Shown here in pieces: positions 16,106 through 24,927 of a stretch of 64,000 nt of DNA. The notes below the pieces were generated by a model. That model searched no databases and was not told the origin of the DNA. It saw only the letters and a program-made list of their open reading frames with translations. The number at the start of each line of letters is the position of its first letter. The stretch's first letter is position 1. The position numbers were made by a program, and so were the translations under genes. The stretch is from positions 5,766,001-5,830,000 of the forward strand of contig NZ_CP041244.1 of NCBI RefSeq assembly GCF_006547145.1, in the 5' to 3' direction. The DNA comes from Actinomadura sp. WMMA1423. GTDB lineage: Bacteria; Actinomycetota; Actinomycetes; Streptosporangiales; Streptosporangiaceae.

Positions 16106-17830
16106 TCAGGCGGGGAGCTTCCGCAGCCGGAGAGCGACGTCTCTGCCGATCTTCGATGCGGCATCGGGCTCGCGGACCACGTGGATGTAGACGACGTAGC
16201 GGCCGACCTGCACGGCCAGCTCAGCCTGCTCTACCCCGCCCTCGCCAGGGTCTATGCGCACGGCGTTGTCGCCGATCCCCGCCAGCGGCCTGCCGGACGT
16301 GATCCCGTGAATGACGTCGGTGGCCTGCCGCCGGTCGCTCGCCACCCATCCGACCGAGACCTCGACCGTCGGGCCCGAGGTCGGCTTCGGAATGTACTGG
16401 CAGGTGACCGGCCTGCTCAGTCCGGTTCCGCTCGCCCGTATCGGCACCGCCCGGTAGGTGAAGCCGCGCATGGTGCTCGCCAGCTTCCCGCCGTCCAGCA
16501 GGGCGCAGGCGTCCGGCCACTGGGCCGCCGGAGCTCCGCCGAGCACACCCCGGGGCGGCCCCGCGGCGCGGAAGGCCGAGGTGCGCTCACTGCCGAGGGT
16601 CTCCCCAGAGACGACCGTCGCACCGTCGATGCCGATCAGCGCCGAACTCAGATCGAACTGGGGCGCCGCCACGACGGAGTATCGTCCCGTCCCGATGTCG
16701 ATCCGGCCGAACGCGGGCGGGAGCAGGGGGCTGGACAGGCGGCCGGTGACATAGGCGTACCCGCCGACGATGACCACGCGTTCGACCTGGAGTACGTGCC
16801 GCCACAACGTCCTGCCGTCACGCAGGCCGACCGCCTGGACGACGTTGTTCGTTCCGGCGGGGTCCGACTTCGTCGCGGCGTCGTTGTAGGCGATCACTGC
16901 GACGTCCGAGTTCGCGGCGAAACAGGTCTCGCTCGCGCACGTCGATCCCGACTGCCGATCGAAGACCCTTCGGCCGCTCCCGCTGTACGCCGTGATCCGC
17001 TGGCCCGCCCAGAAGAACATCAGGGATCCGCGGATCTCCCAGTTGGGCCCAGGGTCGTCCTCACCTTCGGAACCGGTGCCCGTCGGCTGCCGCCAGCGGA
17101 CCCTGCCATTGCTCGGATCGAGGGCCACCGCGCGGCCGGTGGTACCGCACCGTTCGCGGGCGCCCAGCAGGCTTTCGCTGGCTTTCGTCGAGACCAGGAC
17201 ACAGCCCGGAGCTGCCGACCATTCCCACAGGAGTTCCCCGCTGTCGGTGGAGACGCCCTTCAGTGTGTCTTGATCGGTCTGTACGGCCACCACTGCATCT
17301 CCGACGCCGATCTCCGCGTACTCCTCCGGACGCTGCTGCTTCCAACGCACCGAGCCCGTCACGACATCGAGCCCTACGACGAACTGAGCGCCGGCGGGGT
17401 CCTGGGCTTCGACCACGACCGTGTTGCCGCGCACGAAGTCTTCGGGAAGGTAGTCGACATTGATGTCCCACTGGTCCGTCGCTGTCTCCCACCGGGTTTT
17501 CCCGGAGCGGGAGTCGATCGCCGTGAGCCGGTGTGGCGTCAGCGCATTGCCGCCGCTGCTGTCCCAAAGGAACATCGTGTGGGAACGCGCGTCGAAACCG
17601 ACCGGCATACCCGAAGAACTGGGCACGGACCAGACCCGTACGAGATCCCCTGGAACCACGCCGGTGCCCTTCGCGTCGGCAGGCGAAGACCCGGCCCTCT
17701 GGTCGCCGGAACCGTGGTGAATATGCCGCCTGACGAGGAGCGAAGCCGCGACGACCGCGATCACCACGAGGACGGCCAGCAGAGCACGCCCGAGCCGGGC
17801 CGGATGAAGGATCTTGGCACGCGGCTTCAT
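16106..17830 (-). CDS. Membrane-anchored PQQ-like beta-propeller protein
   Basis: A 574-residue protein with an N-terminal membrane helix (about 14-33, LLAVLVVIAVVAASLLV). The extracytoplasmic domain has the repeating Trp-motif pattern of PQQ-type propeller blades: TAIDSRSGKTRWE, VGLDVVTGSVRWK, GVSTDSGELLWEW and VALDPSNGRVRWR. Residues after about 420 form a separate domain beginning near the Cys in WPDACALLDGG. No cofactor ligands typical of quinoprotein dehydrogenases can be picked out, so a binding or scaffolding role is more likely than catalysis. It is the first gene of a pair with the 15227-16078 gene. Confidence 0.75.
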   Translation of the reverse strand: MKPRAKILHPARLGRALLAVLVVIAVVAASLLVRRHIHHGSGDQRAGSSPADAKGTGVVPGDLVRVWSVPSSSGMPVGFDARSHTMFLWDSSGGNALTPHRLTAIDSRSGKTRWETATDQWDINVDYLPEDFVRGNTVVVEAQDPAGAQFVVGLDVVTGSVRWKQQRPEEYAEIGVGDAVVAVQTDQDTLKGVSTDSGELLWEWSAAPGCVLVSTKASESLLGARERCGTTGRAVALDPSNGRVRWRQPTGTGSEGEDDPGPNWEIRGSLMFFWAGQRITAYSGSGRRVFDRQSGSTCASETCFAANSDVAVIAYNDAATKSDPAGTNNVVQAVGLRDGRTLWRHVLQVERVVIVGGYAYVTGRLSSPLLPPAFGRIDIGTGRYSVVAAPQFDLSSALIGIDGATVVSGETLGSERTSAFRAAGPPRGVLGGAPAAQWPDACALLDGGKLASTMRGFTYRAVPIRASGTGLSRPVTCQYIPKPTSGPTVEVSVGWVASDRRQATDVIHGITSGRPLAGIGDNAVRIDPGEGGVEQAELAVQVGRYVVYIHVVREPDAASKIGRDVALRLRKLPA

Positions 17831-18019
17831 CTGTCCCCCGAACTGCTGAGGCGGCGCTGTTTTGCCAGCTCAAAGTAGCTGCGGTCCCGGGGTGGCGACA
17901 GCGGATGGCCGGAATTGGTCGTCAGGTTTGGTCGGATCGGTGAATTGGACGAGAAACCCGGCGAAGAATGGCCGTGAAAGCGTTCCGCTGTGATCCGCCC
18001 TGTCTTAGTCGGGCCGCGC

Positions 18020-18262
18020 GGGCAGACCCGGCGCGGTAGTTGTCGGCCTTACGGCGGGAGGACAGGGCGGGTGTCATCAACGGGGCGCAGGAGTCCGCTT
18101 CGGCCACACATTCGGTGCCCATTGGGCCTGTCGGACTCATCTGGCCGGGGCTGTGCCCAGAGGCCTCTCCGGCATCGAACACGGTGAAGCCGAGGCGCTT
18201 ACCCGTCCAGCCGACGCGCCCCAGGCGAGGTCCGGCAACGATGACGGGCAGCGTCAGGGTCC
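18020..18262 (-). pseudogene. 3' relic of a secreted-protein gene, paralogue of the gene at 19514
   Basis: The minus strand encodes KRLGFTVFDAGEASG, QMSPTGPMGTECVA and KADNYRAGSARAA, which align piece by piece with KHLGFTVFDGGDGSG, QMGSTGPMDSLAKC and SGNYRVKAA of the intact gene at 19514-20080. The signal peptide and first half are absent and no start codon fits. Only about 80 codons remain. The two copies lie on the same strand on either side of the propeller gene at 18358. The rest of 17831-18357 has no gene. Confidence 0.7.
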
Positions 18263-18357
18263 CCTGCTGATCTGCTGGCCGTAAGAGGTCAGGGAGTGGA
18301 TCCCCATACCTTGCCACTAAATACTGGCATGGATGTTCGGTCTTTATAGGAGGCACC

Positions 18358-19461
18358 GTGGATCGATTCCCGCCGGACCCCCTGCTGTCGCGCCGGGCGT
18401 TCGCCTTGGGCGGCGCTGCGCTGGTGGGGGCCGCCGTGACCGGGACATTCGCCGGTTCGGCGCGCGCCGCCGCCCCGCCGCCGGGGGAGTGGGTCGACGT
18501 GCCCGTCCCGCCGCCGGCCGGGCGGAGCCAGTTGTTCGGCATCGCCGCACCGGACCGGCGGCACGTCTTCGCCGGCGGCACCGAGAACGCCTTCCAGCCG
18601 GACGCGCGCGCCGTCATGCTGCACGGGACCCCGCGAGGCTGGACGCGGGCCGTCCTGCCGGAGGGGCTCGCCGTCGTCAACGACGTCCGTGCCCGGCACG
18701 CCGCGAACGCCTGGGCCGTCGCCGCGGGCCGGAACGCCCAGGAGCGCACCGACCTGCTGCACTGGAACGGACGCCGCTGGACGGCGGTGGCAAGCCCCGC
18801 GGGCGAGCGACTCCAGGCCATCGCCCTGGACCGGACCGGCGGGCTGTGGGCGACCGGGTTCAGCGGTGACGGCGCGACGGTGTCGGTCCGGCGGCACGGG
18901 CAGTGGACGAACACGCTCACCCTGCCCGAGTCCTCTGGGCTCAACGCCGTCGCCGCCGGAAGCGCCTCGGACGTCTGGGCCGGTGGGATAGGGAATTCGC
19001 AGACCGTGACGACCCCGCTGTGGCACTTCGACGGCACGGATTGGACGCGCGTTCCGTGGGGATCGCAGTGGGCCCACTGGATCCTGCAGATCGAGTACGC
19101 CGCCCCCGACGACGTCTGGTTCTACGCTCTCGAACAGAACCCGCTGTTCCCGCCGCCGACGCTGCACCACTGGGACGGCTCCGCGTTCACCGTGCACGCG
19201 ATCCCCGGGCCGTCCGACCCGGTAGGCGAGGCGGGGCCGCTTTCCGCGGTCGGGTTCCTCGGTTCCATCGCCGCCGACGGGCGGGGCGGTGTCTGGCTGT
19301 CCAGCCCGCGCGACCCCGCCCACCTGCTGCACTTCGACGGCGCGTCCTGGACCCGCGCCACCCCGCCCGTCAGCGTGATCGCGTACTCGATGACCCGCGT
19401 CCCGCACACCACCGCGATGTGGGCGGGCACCCAGATCGGCACGGTCTGGCGCCGTTCCTGA
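18358..19461 (+). CDS. Tat-exported beta-propeller protein
   Basis: A 367-residue secreted protein. GTG 18358 follows AGGAGGCACC. The Tat signal is LSRRAFALGG with a hydrophobic segment ending in ARAAA. The mature part is a repetitive all-beta propeller with recurring DVW and W-x-V motifs: AANAWAVAAG, GGLWATGF, SDVWAGG, DDVWFYA and GGVWLSS. Each blade also has a W-RW or DW-R element (LLHWNGRRWT, HFDGTDWTR, HFDGASWTR). No enzyme motif is visible. It probably binds a ligand at the cell surface. It is flanked by an intact and a decayed copy of one secreted protein on the opposite strand. Confidence 0.75.
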   Translation: MDRFPPDPLLSRRAFALGGAALVGAAVTGTFAGSARAAAPPPGEWVDVPVPPPAGRSQLFGIAAPDRRHVFAGGTENAFQPDARAVMLHGTPRGWTRAVLPEGLAVVNDVRARHAANAWAVAAGRNAQERTDLLHWNGRRWTAVASPAGERLQAIALDRTGGLWATGFSGDGATVSVRRHGQWTNTLTLPESSGLNAVAAGSASDVWAGGIGNSQTVTTPLWHFDGTDWTRVPWGSQWAHWILQIEYAAPDDVWFYALEQNPLFPPPTLHHWDGSAFTVHAIPGPSDPVGEAGPLSAVGFLGSIAADGRGGVWLSSPRDPAHLLHFDGASWTRATPPVSVIAYSMTRVPHTTAMWAGTQIGTVWRRS

Positions 19462-19513
19462 TACCCCGCCTGCGCCTGGGGCCGGGGCCGTGGGCGGCGC
19501 TGGATGAGGGCTT

Positions 19514-20080
19514 TCAGGCGGCCTTGACGCGGTAGTTTCCGCTTTGCAGCGTGAAGAACGGGGCGGGCGCCAGGACGGGGGCGTAGGAGTTCTCTCCGGC
19601 CATGCACTTGGCGAGGCTGTCCATCGGGCCCGTAGAGCCCATCTGGTCGAGGTTGCGCCCGGAGCCGTCTCCGCCGTCGAAGACGGTGAAGCCGAGGTGC
19701 TTGCCCATCCAGCTGCCGAGTTCGGGCGAGGTCCTGGTGATGACGGCGGTCAGCGTCGCGGCCCGGCCGCTGGTCATCACGCAGTTCACCTCGCCTTCGG
19801 CCCAGACGGCGAGGCCTTGGGCGGCGACCCGGTGGTGGACGCGGACCGTGCCGCGGGCGTCTGCCGGTCGCGGGGCCGGGCCGTCGGCAGGCGAGACCGC
19901 GTGCGCGTCGAAGGTGAAGCGGACGTCATCGTCTGGCGCCGGAGCGTAGAAGACACGCCCCGCCCCGGTCACGCTCGACTCCCGGGTCGTGGCCGTAGCC
20001 GGTGAAGCGGTAACGCCCAGGCAGGCGGTCAGGGCGACCGCGCACAGGGCCGTCGTCGTGCGGAATGTCGTTGTGGCCAC
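19514..20080 (-). CDS. Small secreted protein of unknown function
   Basis: A 188-residue exported protein. GTG 20080 follows GAGGAG. A signal peptide (FRTTTALCAVALTACLGV) is cleaved probably after ATA. The mature protein is beta-rich and has a few cysteines (VNCVMTSG, AKCMAG). The C-terminal part contains LGSWMGKHLGFTVFDGG and QMGSTGPMD. It resembles secreted actinomycete proteins of unknown role. A 3' relic of a paralogue lies at 18020-18262. Confidence 0.65.
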   Translation of the reverse strand: MATTTFRTTTALCAVALTACLGVTASPATATTRESSVTGAGRVFYAPAPDDDVRFTFDAHAVSPADGPAPRPADARGTVRVHHRVAAQGLAVWAEGEVNCVMTSGRAATLTAVITRTSPELGSWMGKHLGFTVFDGGDGSGRNLDQMGSTGPMDSLAKCMAGENSYAPVLAPAPFFTLQSGNYRVKAA

Positions 20081-20243
20081 GGCAGGCTCCTCAGGGGCTT
20101 GATCCGGACGTCCCCCCAAGATCGCGGGTCGCTCCTCCCGCGTCCTCCCCCGCACGGGCGAACCGGCCGGCTCCCGAGCCGGTAGTCACGTCTCCCTCCG
20201 GGTGCTCGGGGACCGCCAGGGTGTGGCCAGGGCGCACCTCCAC

Positions 20244-20271
20244 TTGACGCATACCCATATGGGAATATGAT
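20244..20271 (+). promoter_or_regulatory. Promoter with embedded palindromic operator for the ArsR operon
   Basis: TTGACG (20244-20249) and TATGAT (20266-20271) are separated by 16 bp. The perfect palindrome CCCATATGGG lies between them at 20254-20263. Transcription should begin about seven bases past the -10 box, essentially at the ATG at 20279, giving a leaderless mRNA. The ArsR product is the natural candidate to bind the palindrome and repress its own operon. Confidence 0.65.
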
Positions 20272-20278
20272 CGCGGTC

Positions 20279-20620
20279 ATGGCACGAGCAGCGACGACGT
20301 CGGACGTCTTCAACGCGATCGCCGAGCCGCGGCGCCGGGAGATCCTGGTGCTGCTGCGGGCGGGTGAGCGGCCGGTGGCCGAGTTGGCCCGGGAGCTGGG
20401 GATGACCCAGCCGGGGGCGTCCAAGCACCTGCGGGTGCTCCGGGAGGTCGGGCTGGTGCGGGACCGCAGGGCGGGCAAGCAGCGCCTGTACGGCCTCGAC
20501 GCCCGCGGGCTGCGACCGGTCCACGAGTGGACCGGCGGTTTCGAGCGGTTCTGGAACGAGAGCTTCGACCGCCTGGACGCGTACGTGCAGGACCTCAAAC
20601 AGACACGGCAGGAGGAATGA
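20279..20620 (+). CDS. ArsR-family transcriptional regulator
   Basis: A 113-residue winged-helix repressor: SDVFNAIAEPRRREIL, then VAELARELGMTQPGASKHLRVLREVGLVRDRR as recognition region and wing. It has no CxC metal site, so it is not a metal sensor. It belongs to the group usually coupled to SRPBCC proteins. The ATG at 20279 is preferred over 20267 because it coincides with the predicted transcription start. It is first in a tight three-gene operon. Confidence 0.88.
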   Translation: MARAATTSDVFNAIAEPRRREILVLLRAGERPVAELARELGMTQPGASKHLRVLREVGLVRDRRAGKQRLYGLDARGLRPVHEWTGGFERFWNESFDRLDAYVQDLKQTRQEE

Positions 20621-20623
20621 CCT

Positions 20624-21130
20624 ATGGCAGCGAAGGAACGAGGAGCGCCGGCGCGGTCGGCGACAGCGGACCGGGAGATCGTGGTCTCCCGGGTCATCGA
20701 CGCCCCTCGGGAGCTGGTGTTCGAGGCGTTCACCGAGGTGCGGCACCTGTCGCGGTGGTGGGGGCCGGAGGGGTTCACCACCACCACGCGGTCCTTCGAG
20801 TTCCGCATCGGAGGGGAGTGGGACTTCGTGCTGCACGGGCCGGACGGGACGGACTACCAGGAGTGGATCACCTGGACCGGGATCGTCCCGCCGGAGGAGA
20901 TCGCGCTGCTGCACGGTGAGGCCCGCGACGATCCGAACGCCTTCGAGTCGGTCATCACGTTCGCGCTCGACGGCGCGGCGACCCGGATCGAGATGCGCAC
21001 GCTCTTCCCCACCAGGGAGCTGCGCGACGAGGCGGTCGAGAAGTACCACGTTATCGAGGGTGGCCGGCAGACCCTGAGCAACCTGGCTGCCTACGTCACC
21101 GAAACCATTCGGAAGGAGAATGAGGACTGA
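20624..21130 (+). CDS. SRPBCC (AHSA1-like) domain protein
   Basis: A 168-residue START/AHSA1-type ligand-binding protein: REIVVSRVIDAPRELVFEAFTEV at the start of the fold is followed by the WWGPEGFTT signature and GGEWDFVLHGPDG. Proteins of this group bind hydrophobic ligands in a deep cavity and are very often encoded directly after an ArsR repressor, as here with a 3-bp gap. Its ligand is unknown. The stop codon overlaps the next start (TGATG). Confidence 0.85.
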   Translation: MAAKERGAPARSATADREIVVSRVIDAPRELVFEAFTEVRHLSRWWGPEGFTTTTRSFEFRIGGEWDFVLHGPDGTDYQEWITWTGIVPPEEIALLHGEARDDPNAFESVITFALDGAATRIEMRTLFPTRELRDEAVEKYHVIEGGRQTLSNLAAYVTETIRKENED

Positions 21131-21750
21131 TGGCCGGAAAAGTGTTCTTCAGCGTGTCGATGTCGCTGGACGGGTTCATCGCGCCCGAGTCCCTCGGGGA
21201 GCTGATGGGGCGGCAGTGGGTGGAACTGCAGGCGTGGCTTTTCCCGCTGCGGTTCACCCGGGAGCTCCTGAAGATGGGCGGGGGCGGTGAGGAAGGGCGC
21301 GACAACGACATCGCGCGGGCGACGCACGAGCGCACCGGCGCGAGCGTGATGGGCAAGCGCATGTTCGACGCCGGCGAGCGGATGTGGCCGGAGGAGGCGC
21401 CGTACCACACGCCGGTCTTCGTCGTGACGCACGAGAAGCGCGACCCCTGGGAGCGGCCGGGCGGGACCACGTTCCACTTCGTCAACGACGGCATCGAGTC
21501 CGCGCTCGACCGGGCCCGCGAGGCCGCCGGCGATCGCGACGTCCGCATCGCGGGCGGCGGCGCGACGATCCTGCAGTACGTGAACGCGGGCCTGGTCGAC
21601 GAGTTCTCGATCGCGCTGTCGCCGGTGCTGTTCGGCTCCGGAATCCGCCTGTTCGAGGGGGTGGACGCGGGCCGCGTAGCCCTGGAGCAGGTCCGCGTGG
21701 AGCACTCCCCGAGGGTGACGCACCTGACCTACGCCGTCCGGGAGCGGTAG
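21130..21750 (+). CDS. Dihydrofolate-reductase-fold (RibD C-terminal-like) protein
   Basis: A 206-residue protein of the RibD_C/DHFR-like family: KVFFSVSMSLDGFIAP at the N-terminus, GKRMFDAGE, and a nucleotide-binding GGGATILQYVNAGLVDEFSIALSP near the end. Such proteins probably use NADPH, but most members have no proven substrate. It is the last gene of the ArsR-SRPBCC operon, overlapping its neighbour by one base. Confidence 0.82.
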   Translation: MAGKVFFSVSMSLDGFIAPESLGELMGRQWVELQAWLFPLRFTRELLKMGGGGEEGRDNDIARATHERTGASVMGKRMFDAGERMWPEEAPYHTPVFVVTHEKRDPWERPGGTTFHFVNDGIESALDRAREAAGDRDVRIAGGGATILQYVNAGLVDEFSIALSPVLFGSGIRLFEGVDAGRVALEQVRVEHSPRVTHLTYAVRER

Positions 21751-21794
21751 GCGGACGGCGCCCGCCGGCCGCGGACGGGGCGAGCGGGGGCCGG

Positions 21795-23210
21795 TCAGGT
21801 GTTGAGGGAGGACGGGCGGCGGCGCGGGCGGCGGGAGCCGGCGGGGGCGTGGTCGCGCCCGCGCTGGGTGCCGGAGGCGGCGGGACGCTGCTTGCGGGGC
21901 GCGGGGGTGTTCGGGGGTGCGGCGTCGCGGGCCGGGGGGCGGGCGCCGGTGATGCGCGCCAGGTCGGCGTCGCCGGGGCGCACGCGGGTGGTGCGGGGGG
22001 TGATCCCGGCCTTGGCCATCATGTCGTCCATCTCGCGGCGCTGCTCCGGGGTGACGAGGGTCACCACGGTCCCGGACGCTCCGGCCCGGGCGGTGCGGCC
22101 GCCGCGGTGGAGGTAGTCCTTGTGGTCGGCGGGCGGGTCCACGTTGACGACGAGGTCGAGTTCGTCGATGTGGATGCCGCGGGCGGCGACGTTGGTGGCG
22201 ACCAGGACGGTGACGTCCTGCCGGTGGAAGCCGTCCAGCGCGCGGTTGCGCTGCGACTGCGACTTGCCGCCGTGCATCGCGGCGGCGCTGATCCCCCGCG
22301 CGGTGAGCTTGCGGACGAGGCGGTCCGCGGCGTGCTTCTTCCCGACGAACATGATGACGCGGTTCTCGCGGGACGCGATGTGCACGGTCGTCTCGTGCTT
22401 GTCGGTGTCGGCGACGTGCAGCAGGTGGTGCTCCATGGCGGTGACCGCCCCGGCCGGCGGGTCGACCGAGTGGGTGACCGGGTCGCTGAGGAACCGGCGG
22501 ACGAGCCGGTCGACGCCGCCGTCGAGCGTGGCGGAGAACAGCATCCGCTGCCCGTCCGGCGGGGTCTGCTCCATGAGCCGGGTGACCTGGGGCAGGAAGC
22601 CGAGGTCGGTCATCTGGTCGGCCTCGTCCAGCACCGTGGTCCGCACGTCGCCGAGCGCGCAGTCGCCGCGCTCGATCAGGTCGGCGAGCCGGCCGGGGGT
22701 GGCGATCAGGACCTCGGCGCCCCGGGCGAGCGCGTTCGCCTGGCGCACGATCCCGAGGCCGCCGACCACGGTGGTCATCCGCAGGCCGACGGCGTCGGCG
22801 TACGGTTCGAGCGCGCCGGTGACCTGCTGGGCGAGTTCCCGCGTGGGGACCAGGACCAGGGCGAGGGGACGGCGGGGCCGGGCGCGGTGCCCGGCGGTGC
22901 GGGTGAGCAGCGCCAGGCCGAACGTGAGCGTCTTGCCCGACCCGGTGCGTCCGCGGCCGAGGACGTCCCGGCCCGCGAGGGCGTTCGGGAGGGCGGCGGC
23001 CTGGATGGGGAACGGGGCGGTCACGCCCTGGCCGACCAGCGTCTTCTGGATCGGCGCCGGCAGCGGCAGATCGGCGAACGAGTCCACCGGAGCGGCCGGA
23101 GGGGTGGCCGGGGCGGCGACGGCGGGCCCTGCGGCGGGCGCGGCGGCGGGCCGTCGGGTCGCGGGACGGCGTGCAGGGCGAGGCCGGGAGCCTCGAGGGG
23201 CGCGGGGCAA
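21795..23210 (-). CDS. DEAD-box ATP-dependent RNA helicase
   Basis: A 471-residue helicase of the RhlE/CsdA type. The order of motifs is Q-motif (PFPIQAAALP), Walker A GRTGSGKT, PTRELAQQ, TPGRL, VLDEADQM, SAT, ARGIHIDEL and HRGGRTARAG. The first 40 residues are Ala/Pro-rich and the tail after about 400 is basic, probably for RNA binding. The start reads TTG at 23210 behind GAAGGAAGG, a rare but reasonable start. The cold-shock gene lies upstream on the same strand, so both may serve RNA unfolding at low temperature. Confidence 0.88.
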   Translation of the reverse strand: MPRAPRGSRPRPARRPATRRPAAAPAAGPAVAAPATPPAAPVDSFADLPLPAPIQKTLVGQGVTAPFPIQAAALPNALAGRDVLGRGRTGSGKTLTFGLALLTRTAGHRARPRRPLALVLVPTRELAQQVTGALEPYADAVGLRMTTVVGGLGIVRQANALARGAEVLIATPGRLADLIERGDCALGDVRTTVLDEADQMTDLGFLPQVTRLMEQTPPDGQRMLFSATLDGGVDRLVRRFLSDPVTHSVDPPAGAVTAMEHHLLHVADTDKHETTVHIASRENRVIMFVGKKHAADRLVRKLTARGISAAAMHGGKSQSQRNRALDGFHRQDVTVLVATNVAARGIHIDELDLVVNVDPPADHKDYLHRGGRTARAGASGTVVTLVTPEQRREMDDMMAKAGITPRTTRVRPGDADLARITGARPPARDAAPPNTPAPRKQRPAASGTQRGRDHAPAGSRRPRRRPSSLNT

Positions 23211-23433
23211 GGTGAAGCCTTCCTTCAGGACGGTTGCGTGTCGAGGAAGTGCTCCGTCATGCGGGACCGCGGACCCGGCGGGAGGCCGGGCGGAGGATTC
23301 TCAAGAACGAACCGGAACGCGGCCCGGCGGAGGAACGTCCGCGGAGCCGCAGGGGACGGGGCGCGGGTCGAGCGCCCCGGGGGTTGCATCGCGGTGCGCG
23401 GCCGGTTAGGACCGCGCACCGCCCACGCGTCGA

Positions 23434-23637
23434 TCAGGCGGGGACGATGTTCTCCGCCTGCAGGCCCTTCTGGCCCTGGGTGACGTCGAACGACACCTTC
23501 TGGCCCTCCTGGAGCTCACGGAAGCCCTGGGCCGCGATGTTGGAGTAGTGGGCGAAGACGTCGGCGCCGCCGCCGTCCTGCTCGATGAAGCCGAAGCCCT
23601 TTTCCGCGTTGAACCACTTGACGGTGCCGGTGGCCAT
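23434..23637 (-). CDS. Cold-shock-domain protein
   Basis: A 67-residue single OB-fold cold-shock protein. The RNA-binding motifs are KGFGFI (RNP1) and DVFAHY (RNP2), and it begins MATGTVKWFN. It binds single-stranded RNA or DNA as a chaperone. The ATG at 23637 follows TGAGGGAGAC. The leader carries a terminator-like hairpin (see 23718-23760), so expression may be controlled by early termination. Confidence 0.93.
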   Translation of the reverse strand: MATGTVKWFNAEKGFGFIEQDGGGADVFAHYSNIAAQGFRELQEGQKVSFDVTQGQKGLQAENIVPA

Positions 23638-23717
23638 GATGTCTCCCTCAGGGGGTCGGTTCCCGCCCGCACACCGTGCGCGGACGGATGCCGCGATGGC
23701 CCATCCGGAAGATCCAG

Positions 23718-23760
23718 AAAAAACAAAAGTGCGCCTGAGGTCAGATCCAACAGGCGCACG
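23718..23760 (-). terminator. Attenuator-like terminator in the cold-shock leader
   Basis: On the minus strand a perfect 9-bp stem (GTGCGCCTG pairing with CAGGCGCAC, 13-base loop) is followed immediately by TTTTGTTTTTT. This is a standard intrinsic terminator, rare in such GC-rich DNA. It lies about 80 bases before the cold-shock start codon, and no gene lies upstream on that strand. It therefore probably acts inside the leader as a conditional stop. Confidence 0.7.
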
Positions 23761-23913
23761 CACATGTCTATGGGAACCGCAACTGCCAACCACGCTACCA
23801 CAGGGAGCGGCGCGTCGGTCCTGAACCCCTGCGGGGGCGGCCCTCACGAGGATTTACCTGGCGGACCTCCGAGAAACCTTCAGTTAACCGCCCGGTACGC
23901 GCATAATGAGGTG

Positions 23914-24141
23914 ATGAAACGCACCGGTCCCGCCCGAAGGCGACACCTGCCCACCAGCCCCTTCCAGCCCCCGGCCGCCGCTCCACCGGCCAAGGAGTTC
24001 ACCCTCGACGACCAGGTCACCCACGACAAGTACGGGCTCGGCCGCGTCCTGGAAGTCGAGCCGGGCAATGCCGTCCTGGTCGACTTCGGCACGCAGAAAG
24101 TGAAGATTCTCTCACCGTTCACCAAGCTTTTCAGGCTCTGA
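23914..24141 (+). CDS. Small basic protein with Tudor/KOW-like fold
   Basis: A 75-residue protein starting at ATG 23914 after GAGGTG. A basic Pro-rich N-terminus of about 27 residues precedes a compact beta domain: LDDQVTHDKYGLGRVLEVE, then VLVDFGTQKVKIL. This pattern (VxHxxxGxGxV, then DFG or DFGxxxVKxL) is the one seen in the C-terminal Tudor domain of UvrD/PcrA helicases, which contacts RNA polymerase. A nucleic-acid- or polymerase-associated role is an inference from that resemblance. Confidence 0.65.
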   Translation: MKRTGPARRRHLPTSPFQPPAAAPPAKEFTLDDQVTHDKYGLGRVLEVEPGNAVLVDFGTQKVKILSPFTKLFRL

Positions 24142-24286
24142 GAAACCGCCGCGGACCCGGCGCGGCGCAAGCGAATCCGGGGAATCGGCGATCGTCGCGG
24201 CCCGGCCCCGGATAGTCCGCAGGGCCGGTTTTCCGTGCGGGAGCCCGGTTCCCGGCAGGGGGAGTGGCGCCGTCTCCGCGCCGCCC

Positions 24287-24892
24287 TCAGGCGGAAGAGG
24301 TCGGCCGCGCGGAGGGGACGACGGGTGCGTCCCCCGCGGGCCTCGGCGCGGCGGCCGGACGGGATGCCCCGGCCACCTCGATCAGCCGGGCCGCCATGTC
24401 GGAGAACAGCAGCATCTGGCGCGCGGTCGCCGGGCCGAAGGGCTCCGCCCCGACCCGTCCGAGGACGGCGAGCACACCACGGGTGGCCTCGCCCGTCTCC
24501 AGCGGCAGGATCAGGATGGGCCCGGCCGGGAGGCCGGTGAGCGTCTGGTCGGCGGCGATCCGCGCGGACACGGCCCGGCGCGAGGTGAACGCGCGCCCGA
24601 GCATCGACCGGCCCCGCCGCACCGTCATCCCCTGGATCCGGTCGGCGTCCAGGCCGTCCGCCACCTCGATCCGCAGCGTGTTGCCGTCCTCGCCCGGCAG
24701 GGCGATGAACGCCAGCGGGACGCGCGCCAGTTCGCGGGCGCGCGCCGTCACGAGGGCCAGCATGTCCGACGGACCGGTCCCGTCCAGGACCACCGCGCTC
24801 ATCAGCTCGAACGTGGCGGCCAGCCGCCGCCGGTCGGCCTCGCTCGGCGCGGCCCCGGCGGCGCCCCACCCGTTCGGGTCGTCGTCCGTCAT
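24287..24892 (-). CDS. GAF-domain protein
   Basis: A 201-residue protein that is mostly one GAF domain (about 25-175). Recognisable parts are LALVTARARELARVPLAFIALPGEDGNTL, the RRGRSMLGRAFTSRR region and GPILILPLETGEATRGVLAV. No output domain is attached. It lies 35 bp after a STAS anti-sigma antagonist gene on the same strand. Together they look like part of a stress or sigma-factor switch in which GAF senses a small ligand or redox state. Confidence 0.8.
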   Translation of the reverse strand: MTDDDPNGWGAAGAAPSEADRRRLAATFELMSAVVLDGTGPSDMLALVTARARELARVPLAFIALPGEDGNTLRIEVADGLDADRIQGMTVRRGRSMLGRAFTSRRAVSARIAADQTLTGLPAGPILILPLETGEATRGVLAVLGRVGAEPFGPATARQMLLFSDMAARLIEVAGASRPAAAPRPAGDAPVVPSARPTSSA

Positions 24893-24927
24893 GTCGTCAT
24901 CCCGTCCTCGCTCTCCGCCCGGCCCGG

